Positions 24,690 to 31,132 of a stretch of 31,132 nt of DNA are shown here, piece by piece. Below the pieces are notes generated by a model. The model was not told the origin of the DNA. It saw only the letters and a list, made by a program, of their open reading frames with translations, and did not search any database. The stretch's first letter is position 1. Each line of letters starts with the position of its first letter. The position numbers and the translations under genes are program-made. The stretch is from assembly GCA_025997595.1 (NCBI GenBank), contig BNUU01000021.1, forward strand, positions 1 to 31,132, in the 5' to 3' direction. This stretch comes from Spirochaetia bacterium (GTDB lineage Bacteria > Spirochaetota > Spirochaetia > Treponematales > Breznakiellaceae).

Positions 24690-26720
24690 CTATACCTGAA
24701 GTTCCCCGCAAAAATCAGACCATTTATTTATTATATCTTCATAATCCCTTATTTTTTTATTCAGAGCTTCAAACCTGCCGGTTTCACCATTTTTTTCAGC
24801 AATAACATCGTCAAGCACAATTTTTTGCCGCTTGATTTCTTCCTGAAGCGCCGCATCAATTTTTGATATGTAGTCCGTACGAATTTCTTTTAGTGTGGAC
24901 GGAATATCGGTCCTCATTTCAGAAAATATTTTATCCAATTTCTCTTTAACCGTCTTTAGCAAGCGTTCATTAAATTGTTTCTTCATAAAGTCAGTCGAAA
25001 AAACAACTGCACCAATTCCCAAAACCAATGCAGGAATACCTACCGCCAATGTTGTCGCCAATACTGCGGATGCAGTAAGCAATGCTTCTCCTGTACCAAT
25101 GCCAAGCCAAGTGGTAACAGCAACGATAATACTACCGGCTCCCAGGGCAGCCAATTTTGCCTGCACAAAGGCAATAATAGCCGCGGCAATGAAGCCCATT
25201 GATGTTCCGCCGATTGCTACTCCTGCTCCCAGCATAGAAAAACTGCTAAGCCATATGTCCTTAAGTTTTAAGGTAAAATCTATATCCACCTTAATATCAA
25301 ACAGCTTTCCAATTGCAACCGCAATTTCACTTTCCAATTGACTTACCGTTTCCGTCAGATTTGCTTCTATGTCTGCAATATTTCTATCCAGACTTTCTTT
25401 TATGCACCTATTTAATTTTTCTGTTATGGCATTTAATTCTTTTTTATACAAAAGCGGGTTGGTAATGGTAAGAAAGTTATCTAAACCCTGTTTTATTTCA
25501 TTTTTTGCTGTATCTAATCTACCAGGAAGGTAACTGACTTCAGCATCCCATTTACTGCAAAATCGTTTTTTTATTTGGGCATAATCACTTTCAAAAGCAA
25601 GTTTTGCCTCGTTTAATGATTTTACTTTTTGTTCCAGTTCAGGTAAGGTTTTTTCCTTGTATTCATTATGGGTACGGTCAAATTCAGTTTTAGCACTTTT
25701 AAAATATTCCCACATATCGCCGCTCTTTCTCTTCATGGTATCAAGAAAAAGATCTTCACGATGTATCGTGTCATATATTGCCTGTTCCAAATCAGCAATG
25801 CCAAATTTTTCTTTCAAAATCGAAACGGCTTCCTCGTCACTTTTGCCATTAAGTGTTTCGATTATCTCATTTTTGATTTTGTAAGGGTTTTTTTGTAATA
25901 TGCCCATTGTTTTTTTATTGTTTCCATTGGTTATAAGTTCTAAAACAACACCCGCGCCTACAGGGTATATTATCCCCGGGTCATCAATACCAATTTCAAC
26001 AAGGTTTTTCTTAATAAATTCTTTTGTTTTGATGATAGCGGCCTCATCAATCCTGTCACTTTTTGTCAATACAAAAATTAATTTTTTTCTTATTTCAGGA
26101 GCAAGAGATTCAAGCAAGTCCTTTTCATCCTGGTCAAAAGGCATATTCGATGCGGTTAAAAACAAAACGGCGTCGGCAACCTTGCGGCCAAAATCACTTA
26201 GCGCATTATCGTTATCCCACTTGCTTCCCATTCCCGGTGTGTCAATAAAGACCGCCCTATCACCAACAAGCGGAAAATCACCAAACACCTCAATCTGGGT
26301 TACCTTCTCAGCTTCGGTATTCCTGTCCACATGACTTAAATAGCGTTGAAATCTATCAGCCTTTTCAAAAGTAAATTCCTCAGGTTTTCTTCCATCATTA
26401 AATGATACCCTTAAACATTCTTTGTTATTGTTAAATGACTTATCGATGTAACGGATAACGGCCGCAGTGCAGACATTTGAATCAATCGGCGAAATACTAT
26501 CGTCTTTAATGCCAAGCATGGTATTAAGAAGCGTTGTCTTTCCGCGATTAAGAGCGCCTATTATAGCAATGCGGTATCTGAAATTTGCGAAATCTTTTTT
26601 TTGCTGCTCAAGCAGAGCAGCTTTGCTTGTATCGCCATAATCGGTGAGTATTTTTTGACTCCCGGTCAAGAGACCGATAAACTTTTCCTTTTTGGCCATC
26701 TCGTTGTTTAGTATTTCCAT
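24690..26720 (-). CDS. Dynamin-like GTPase, second in block, with membrane hairpin
   Basis: The 676-residue protein has G1 GALNRGKT (55-62), switch residues in SNVCTAAVIR, G3 DTPGMG (160-165) and G4 TKSD (219-222). Long helical regions follow. A Gly/Ala-rich hydrophobic stretch of about 85 residues (about 495-585, with MGFIAAAIIAFVQAKLAAL and LATTLAVGIPALVLGIGAVVF) can form two or more membrane-inserted helices. A helical C-terminus completes the dynamin plan of GTPase, stalk and membrane paddle. Start: ATG 20 nt below an AATTTTCCTCC-type complement, that is GGAGGAAAATT about 7 bases before the ATG. It lies 12 bases downstream of the first GTPase gene and is clearly cotranscribed. Confidence 0.88.
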   Translation of the reverse strand: MEILNNEMAKKEKFIGLLTGSQKILTDYGDTSKAALLEQQKKDFANFRYRIAIIGALNRGKTTLLNTMLGIKDDSISPIDSNVCTAAVIRYIDKSFNNNKECLRVSFNDGRKPEEFTFEKADRFQRYLSHVDRNTEAEKVTQIEVFGDFPLVGDRAVFIDTPGMGSKWDNDNALSDFGRKVADAVLFLTASNMPFDQDEKDLLESLAPEIRKKLIFVLTKSDRIDEAAIIKTKEFIKKNLVEIGIDDPGIIYPVGAGVVLELITNGNNKKTMGILQKNPYKIKNEIIETLNGKSDEEAVSILKEKFGIADLEQAIYDTIHREDLFLDTMKRKSGDMWEYFKSAKTEFDRTHNEYKEKTLPELEQKVKSLNEAKLAFESDYAQIKKRFCSKWDAEVSYLPGRLDTAKNEIKQGLDNFLTITNPLLYKKELNAITEKLNRCIKESLDRNIADIEANLTETVSQLESEIAVAIGKLFDIKVDIDFTLKLKDIWLSSFSMLGAGVAIGGTSMGFIAAAIIAFVQAKLAALGAGSIIVAVTTWLGIGTGEALLTASAVLATTLAVGIPALVLGIGAVVFSTDFMKKQFNERLLKTVKEKLDKIFSEMRTDIPSTLKEIRTDYISKIDAALQEEIKRQKIVLDDVIAEKNGETGRFEALNKKIRDYEDIINKWSDFCGELQV

Positions 26721-26732
26721 AATTTTCCTCCG

Positions 26733-28577
26733 TTATGCCTGAATGGTTTCCAGTATGGCGTCAAATATACGCCGTGTTTCTTCTTCCAAAGTCTGCGCAA
26801 ACTGTGTTATTCTGTGTTCAGCTATTTCATTCATTTTTGGTATCGTTGTATTATGAAATGCCTCTTTGATGTTTTTTTGTTCAGCGCGCAGTAAAGCTTC
26901 ACTTACGATTTGCTGGGTGCCTTTAAACAGGGTATCAAAAAGCGGCGCAAAAGTGAAAACCAAAAACACTGCCGGAATGGAGGTAAGCATGCCCCAAAAA
27001 CCGAGGCCATTAATAGACAGAGCAAGGGCGACCATTGTCCCGGTATTTTGAGGCAAGTTATTAACCCAGCCCATACTAATAAAGCGGGATTTTAGGCCGG
27101 GTATTTCGCTCGCGTACACTGTTATACCGCCCAGTGCAGCTTGAAGATGTTCATTTTGTTCTGCAATAACTCCATTAAACTGTTTTTGTAAAAAATCCTG
27201 AAAATCCTTTCGTATTTTACTTTGGCTGGTATTTTTTATATTTTGAAGCTCCTTACTGGTTGCAGCGCCATCTATCATATTGATGAAAGAAGCTTCTATA
27301 TTGGAACGTTCAACACCCCAGTTCGTAAGCATCGTTGTCTTAGCAGCGCCAATATCAGAGAGGCTTTTGGCCAGATTGCTTTTTATTATTTCTGTTTGCT
27401 CTGCGATAATTTTTTCTTTTGCAGCCTTTGCGTCTGCATTCTGATTGTTGGCTTCTTCTTCCGCCTTTTTCTTAAGACTGGCTATTTCTTCTGAAATTAA
27501 ACCAAGATGTGTGTCCACGGTAGATATGCGTGATTTATAAACACCATCGGTCTTAACAAATTCTGTTAATTTTTTACGAAAAATTTCAATCCCATCGCCA
27601 ATAGCTTCTTCGCCTTCCTTGCTCGAAAGGGCAAAAAAGGTCGGATTTACGCCATAACCTTTAACCCGGTTTATGAATTCCTCTTTTTTAGAACGGCGCT
27701 GATCTTCTTTAATCTCGTCCATGTGGTTAATGACCACAAAAAGCCTTTCCAATTTGCCGGCTTCGGATAAGATACTGAGATAGTCTTCATATGATGTACC
27801 CAGGTCATACAATGGATGAAGTACCAATACAACCGCATCGGCCCTTTTTATTGCCTCAAGTGTATTGGCCATTTTTTCGGGTTCTTTATTACCGGAAGGA
27901 TCTTTTAAACCTGCGGTGTCAATAAGCGCAACCCTGCCTTGCAGAACGTCATCTGCTTCAGAAAACATATTAGCATGAACGCATGCATAAATGTTTAGCG
28001 GCGATCCATTATTATTTTTATCTTCACGTTTTAAAGATTCAAGATCGTCGAATTTAACATCATCCCCATAATTCCATGCCGCCTTTTCAAGTGAAGGTTC
28101 TTTAGCGTGCAATATCCAGGTCAATGTCTGTGTTGTAGGCAGATTATCTTCCGGCAATATATTACGTTTCATAAGACGGTTTAACAGAGTGGATTTACCC
28201 GCGCTGTAACGTCCGACAAAGAGGATCTGGTAAAAATCATTATTTAATTGGTCAGCAATCCGGTTTATCCTTAATACAACATTCCCGACCGATTTAGGTT
28301 TGTTAAGCGCCTTCGCATCCTTAATAAGTTCTTTAATTCTTGTTTTTATCTTTTCAGGTGTTTCAGCCGGGAGATCCGGAAACTCTTGATCCGCTATTCT
28401 ATAGGACACAGACGCCGCATTCTCAGTCAATTTACTGGTCTGATCTTTTAAATAACCATTCCAGGAATCTGCCAGCCGCACACCCTTCGCTAGAGCGTCA
28501 GCAATCCCTTGCGCCACCTTCTTGCCGCCATCATACACCTGAGCTGCGATACTGCTTGCTTCTACCATCTCCATCAT
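26733..28577 (-). CDS. Dynamin-like GTPase, first in block, with membrane segment
   Basis: The 614-residue protein has a helical N-terminal region of about 115 residues. The GTPase domain follows: G1 GRYSAGKST (122-130), G2 in NLPTTQTLTW, G3 DTAG (220-223), G4 NHMD (284-287) and G5-like ALSSKEG. A long coiled-coil stalk follows (ASLKKKAEEEANNQNADAKAA). A hydrophobic segment near residues 515-550 (LALSINGLGFWGMLTSIPAVFLVF) is followed by a helical tail. AAGGAG lies just before the tandem ATGATG start. Sequence is quite different from the two following GTPases, so the three are diverged paralogues or separately acquired partners. Bacterial dynamin-like proteins are often encoded in adjacent pairs; a triplet is less usual. 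Confidence 0.87.
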   Translation of the reverse strand: MMEMVEASSIAAQVYDGGKKVAQGIADALAKGVRLADSWNGYLKDQTSKLTENAASVSYRIADQEFPDLPAETPEKIKTRIKELIKDAKALNKPKSVGNVVLRINRIADQLNNDFYQILFVGRYSAGKSTLLNRLMKRNILPEDNLPTTQTLTWILHAKEPSLEKAAWNYGDDVKFDDLESLKREDKNNNGSPLNIYACVHANMFSEADDVLQGRVALIDTAGLKDPSGNKEPEKMANTLEAIKRADAVVLVLHPLYDLGTSYEDYLSILSEAGKLERLFVVINHMDEIKEDQRRSKKEEFINRVKGYGVNPTFFALSSKEGEEAIGDGIEIFRKKLTEFVKTDGVYKSRISTVDTHLGLISEEIASLKKKAEEEANNQNADAKAAKEKIIAEQTEIIKSNLAKSLSDIGAAKTTMLTNWGVERSNIEASFINMIDGAATSKELQNIKNTSQSKIRKDFQDFLQKQFNGVIAEQNEHLQAALGGITVYASEIPGLKSRFISMGWVNNLPQNTGTMVALALSINGLGFWGMLTSIPAVFLVFTFAPLFDTLFKGTQQIVSEALLRAEQKNIKEAFHNTTIPKMNEIAEHRITQFAQTLEEETRRIFDAILETIQA

Positions 28578-28619
28578 AAGCTCCTTTTCTTCTTAGATTA
28601 AGACCAAAGTCCCTAAATA

Positions 28620-28814
28620 TTACTTGTTTTCAACATCTCCGCCATCTCCGCCGGAAAACAGCCCAAAAATCGTAATCGGAAGGGTCTCAACAACCGCCTT
28701 CCCAAGTATTTTTCCCGCTTCCTTGGCTATTTCAAGAGCTTTAACAGACGCCTTTTGCTTTTCCGCCCCTTTTTTAGGACCAATCCTTGTCTTTTTCACT
28801 ATTCCACACCCCAT
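28620..28814 (-). CDS. Small basic protein with hydrophobic C-terminal helix
   Basis: The 64-residue frame has a strongly basic N-terminal half (VKKTRIGPKKGAEKQK), then an amphipathic to hydrophobic helix (GKAVVETLPITIFGLFSGG) and an acidic tail. It sits 42 bases upstream of the first GTPase gene, downstream of the shared promoter element. It would be the leader gene of the block. The ATG at 28814 lacks a ribosome site; a GTG six codons in is an alternative. It could be a membrane-active peptide or a membrane receptor for the GTPases, or a non-coding leader. No family recognised. Confidence 0.5.
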   Translation of the reverse strand: MGCGIVKKTRIGPKKGAEKQKASVKALEIAKEAGKILGKAVVETLPITIFGLFSGGDGGDVENK

Positions 28815-28868
28815 TTTTCAAAAATTTATTATACATAACCGTTTTCCTTTGGTCAATATAAAAAAGAG

Positions 28869-28911
28869 CTATGTCAGCGATTTTTATGAGAAGTGTGAAA
28901 ATATGACATAG
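28869..28911. promoter_or_regulatory. Inverted repeat in the GTPase-operon leader
   Basis: CTATGTCA (28869-28876) and TGACATAG (28904-28911) are perfect 8-bp arms 27 bases apart. They lie just downstream of the promoter element for the minus-strand GTPase block. They could be paired operator half-sites or the base of an RNA stem-loop in the leader. Confidence 0.4.
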
Positions 28912-28946
28912 AATGTATTGCAAAAAGCTGCCTCTTTTCCATAACT

Positions 28947-28976
28947 AATATGGGACATAAAAAACATTTTGCAAGG
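28947..28976 (-). promoter_or_regulatory. Shared promoter element, copy 2 (GTPase block)
   Basis: On the minus strand this reads CCTTG, 13 bases, ATGTCCCATATT. The 12-base right half is identical to copy 1, although the 13-base middle differs. It lies about 130 bases before the small-protein start and faces the GTPase genes. Confidence 0.6.
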
Positions 28977-29017
28977 TCAAAAAGCCATCTTTTCCCCCAA
29001 AATTATTTTGCCCCCAG

Positions 29018-29047
29018 CCTTGACTTTTCCCCAATATATCCCATATT
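29018..29047 (+). promoter_or_regulatory. Shared promoter element, copy 3 (AAA+ gene)
   Basis: CCTTG (29018-29022), 13 bases, ATATCCCATATT (29036-29047), 30 bases before the ATG of the AAA+ gene. Its first ten bases, CCTTGACTTT, match copy 1. It is divergent from copy 2, with 41 bases between them. Confidence 0.6.
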
Positions 29048-29077
29048 TCCTATACCCCAATAATAGAAGGAGCCCCC

Positions 29078-30874
29078 ATGCCCGAACTAACCCGGAACCT
29101 GAACACCTCAACGCAAACTGAACCGGAGCTTCCGGCGGAGCTGCCGCCGGAAGGCGCCCGCAGCCCTGAAAAATTAAAATTAAACAAACGCGCAGGCGGG
29201 ACCAGCAGGAAGATTTACCTGCTCAGGCATATTTCCAAAGTTGCGGACAGTATTCGCGAAAACGGGATCTATGATGACACCCTGGAAAACATCAAGACAA
29301 ACCTGAGACCATTCGAAAAAGAATTCGGTATCAGCCCTGTCCAGGCGGCGCTGCTCGCCGGATTTCTGGATCATTTTGATGACAGTTCAATCTCAATCGG
29401 AGTTATGGCGGGAAGCGTCAATTGCACCAGATTTAAATTTCTTCAATACCAGGATGACATTCAGGTACTGGAGGACAAGAAACTTATCTGCAGCTGCAAA
29501 TTCCATGAAAACACTTTTTACCGGGTGCCGATGGAACTTATGGAGGCCCTTAACAAGGGGGAGCATTACAAACCCGCCGAACACCGGAATATCCCGCTTA
29601 CCGAATTTCTGGAAATTACCGGCGCCCTTTTTGATCAGCGTACCGGAGAGGAGATAAGCTATGCCGCCCTTGCAGGGGAGTTAAAGGATCTGATTAAACT
29701 CAATCTTGATCTGCCGTTTTGCCAAAAGCTCACCGCCTACGGCCTGTCCGATGAAAGCATGATCCTGCTTATGTACTTTTGTTTTATGTCCGCCCTTTAC
29801 TTTAATAATGGTATCCATCGGGGAACCATGGAATCTATACCTGATGATGCTTCCGCAGCCAGGAAGATGACACGGGCTTTTCTTGATGACACCCATGAAT
29901 TGCTCAAACGGAAATTGATCGCAAAGACTATTGTGGATGAAGATGAATACCCGGCATCCGAGTATAGTGTAACTTTCGCCCTTACCGAAAAAACAAAAAA
30001 AGATCTGATTGGTGAATTAGTGATTAGGCAAAAAAGAAAGCCGAAAGAGATGCGGGACGAAAATGGTTTAACCGGACACAGGACCATTAAGCAGCGGGTC
30101 TTGTTTTACAATGCCGCCGAGGCGGAACAGATTGACAAGCTTGCGGAGCTTCTCAATGGAGACAATTACCGGCGGGTCTGTAAACGGCTTGCCGACAGCG
30201 GGATGCGGACCGGCTTTGCCTGCCTTTTTTCCGGCGGCCCCGGAACCGGCAAAACCGAAACCGCTTTTCAGCTTGCCCGTAAAACCGGACGTGATATCAT
30301 GAAGGTTGATGTCCCGGCTATTATCGGTTCCTTTGTGGGTGAAAGCGAGAAGAACATCAAGCAGCAGTTTGACCGGTACCGGGCCGTGGTAAAAAGCCGT
30401 AAAACGGCGCCTATCCTGCTCTTTAATGAGGCTGACGCCTTGTTCACAAAACGGATGCAGCTTGGGCAGGCAAATCCTACGGTACAGCAAATGTGGAATG
30501 TCATGCAGAATATCCTCCTTGAGGAAATGGAAAACCTCACCGGCATCCTGATTGCCACCACCAACATGGCGGTAAACATGGACAAGGCTTTTGAACGGCG
30601 TTTCCTTTTCAAGATCGAGTTTAACAAACCAAACCAGGCCAGCCGTTTTTCAATCTGGCAGGCCATGATCCCCGGACTGTCTTCCGCCGATGCGGAAACC
30701 CTGGCAAAAAGCTTCGACTTTTCCGGCGGTCAAATTGAAAATGTCGCACGGAAATGTATCATGGAAAACGCCCTGTCCGGCAGGGAAAGCGCATTGGAGG
30801 AACTGGTTTCCTTCTGCGATAAGGAACTGCTGGAAAAGAACTCCAACGGAACCATCGGGTTTAGCATTAGATGA
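29078..30874 (+). CDS. AAA+ ATPase with large N-terminal helical domain
   Basis: The 598-residue protein starts with a Pro/Glu-rich tail (1-45). A helical region of about 300 residues follows, which looks like winged-helix or ARM-like modules (FGISPVQAALLAGFLDHF, and MILLMYFCFMSALYFNNG). The C-terminal AAA+ domain has Walker A GGPGTGKT (386-393), VDVPAIIGSFVGESEKNI (the second-subdomain pore region), Walker B ILLFNEAD (446-453), sensor 1 IATTNM (492-497) and arginine fingers in FERRF. The Walker B Asp is replaced by Asn. The AAA+ part resembles SpoVK/FtsH-like remodelling ATPases of the classic clade. AAGGAG lies 6 bases before the ATG. It has the shared promoter element and diverges from the GTPase block, suggesting joint function. 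Confidence 0.82.
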   Translation: MPELTRNLNTSTQTEPELPAELPPEGARSPEKLKLNKRAGGTSRKIYLLRHISKVADSIRENGIYDDTLENIKTNLRPFEKEFGISPVQAALLAGFLDHFDDSSISIGVMAGSVNCTRFKFLQYQDDIQVLEDKKLICSCKFHENTFYRVPMELMEALNKGEHYKPAEHRNIPLTEFLEITGALFDQRTGEEISYAALAGELKDLIKLNLDLPFCQKLTAYGLSDESMILLMYFCFMSALYFNNGIHRGTMESIPDDASAARKMTRAFLDDTHELLKRKLIAKTIVDEDEYPASEYSVTFALTEKTKKDLIGELVIRQKRKPKEMRDENGLTGHRTIKQRVLFYNAAEAEQIDKLAELLNGDNYRRVCKRLADSGMRTGFACLFSGGPGTGKTETAFQLARKTGRDIMKVDVPAIIGSFVGESEKNIKQQFDRYRAVVKSRKTAPILLFNEADALFTKRMQLGQANPTVQQMWNVMQNILLEEMENLTGILIATTNMAVNMDKAFERRFLFKIEFNKPNQASRFSIWQAMIPGLSSADAETLAKSFDFSGGQIENVARKCIMENALSGRESALEELVSFCDKELLEKNSNGTIGFSIR

Positions 30875-30921
30875 ATTAATAAGGACAATAGAAACGAAAA
30901 ATAAACCGGCAACAATACCCC

Positions 30922-31132
30922 TCATTTAATAAGCCCAACCGTGCTTTCCCAATCGTAGTAAGCCGCGCGGTATTCGTATATTGCACTGTGCAGGCCAAGC
31001 CGCGCGGAACCGAGTTTGTTGACCGCATCGGCAACGGTTAATTGTGTCGCAAGGCCGTTGGTATAGGCCGTTTGTGAAAGCGAAACCGCCCGTTCCGCAG
31101 CGGCCGCAATAAGCCGCGCCGATTCCACCCGC
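30922..31132 (-). CDS. TolC-like outer-membrane efflux protein, C-terminal fragment
   Basis: A minus-strand frame runs in from the right edge and stops at 30922. The visible residues (RVESARLIAAAAERAVSLSQ, then TAYTNGLATQLTVADAVNKLG and LHSAIYEYRAAYYDWESTVG) match the last helical hairpin of outer-membrane efflux proteins. The recognisable features are Y-NG-at-L-v-dA and the ending L--a--dy--a---le---G. TolC-type proteins form the outer-membrane channel of type I secretion and drug efflux. The rest of the gene lies outside the window. It converges on the AAA+ gene across a 47-base gap with no clear terminator, and is probably unrelated to that locus. Confidence 0.75.
   Translation of the reverse strand, partial: RVESARLIAAAAERAVSLSQTAYTNGLATQLTVADAVNKLGSARLGLHSAIYEYRAAYYDWESTVGLIK

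Noticed and set aside
28972..28982. TTGACC as the -35 of the minus-strand GTPase promoter
   Set aside because: It would lie 22 bases from CATATT, too far; TTGCAA at 16 bases fits the spacing of the other two copies.

Overview
The window looks like a chromosomal segment of a spirochaete, most likely a Treponema-type bacterium. This is inferred from gene content and protein style: split gcvPA/gcvPB, a relaxed lipoprotein signal, a TsaD with extra segments, and a mixed-GC mosaic. No rRNA or tRNA is present to confirm it. I see no CRISPR array, insertion sequence or tRNA.

Layout. (1) 1-2369, plus strand, AT-rich: the end of a GtrA-like membrane protein and a large GT-C glycosyltransferase, a surface-glycan pair. 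(2) 2405-7006, minus strand, GC-rich: a type II fatty-acid synthesis operon fabH-fabD-fabG-fabF-fabZ. It has a good sigma-70 promoter and a palindromic operator candidate at the fabH start. No acpP is present; a stem-loop repeat fills the fabG-fabF gap. (3) 7120-13289, plus strand: a promoter, a tandem glycine riboswitch, then gcvT-gcvH-gcvPA-gcvPB-lpd, a complete glycine cleavage operon. (4) 13270-15478, minus strand: tsaD (tRNA t6A synthesis) carrying in-frame palindromic insertions, and a YibQ-type divergent polysaccharide deacetylase. (5) 15583-20694, minus strand: an apparent operon read in the order sigma factor, internally deleted DnaE-like protein, two TPR proteins, lipoprotein.

(6) 20746-30874 is the accessory and most unusual part. 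It begins with an RtcR-family AAA+ protein that has lost the sensor domain, the GAFTGA loop and the arginine fingers. A small transglutaminase-like protein follows. Next is an AT-rich minus-strand block of a small hydrophobic protein, three different dynamin-like GTPases and a coiled-coil protein with a C-terminal membrane anchor. A plus-strand AAA+ ATPase with a helical or winged-helix-like N-terminal half completes it. Three transcription starts in this region share the same promoter-like element, CCTTG-N13-ATRTCCCATATT, with exact spacing: before the transglutaminase-like gene, before the GTPase block and before the AAA+ ATPase. This suggests one co-regulated membrane-remodelling or stress/defence system. 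The neighbouring sigma factor has substitutions at the -10-reading positions of region 2.4 and is a candidate for recognising it. (7) The window ends with the C-terminus of a TolC-like outer-membrane protein on the minus strand.

Functions of the fab, gcv, lpd and tsaD genes are secure from motifs. The role of the GTPase/AAA+ locus is inferred, and no function is claimed beyond the protein families.
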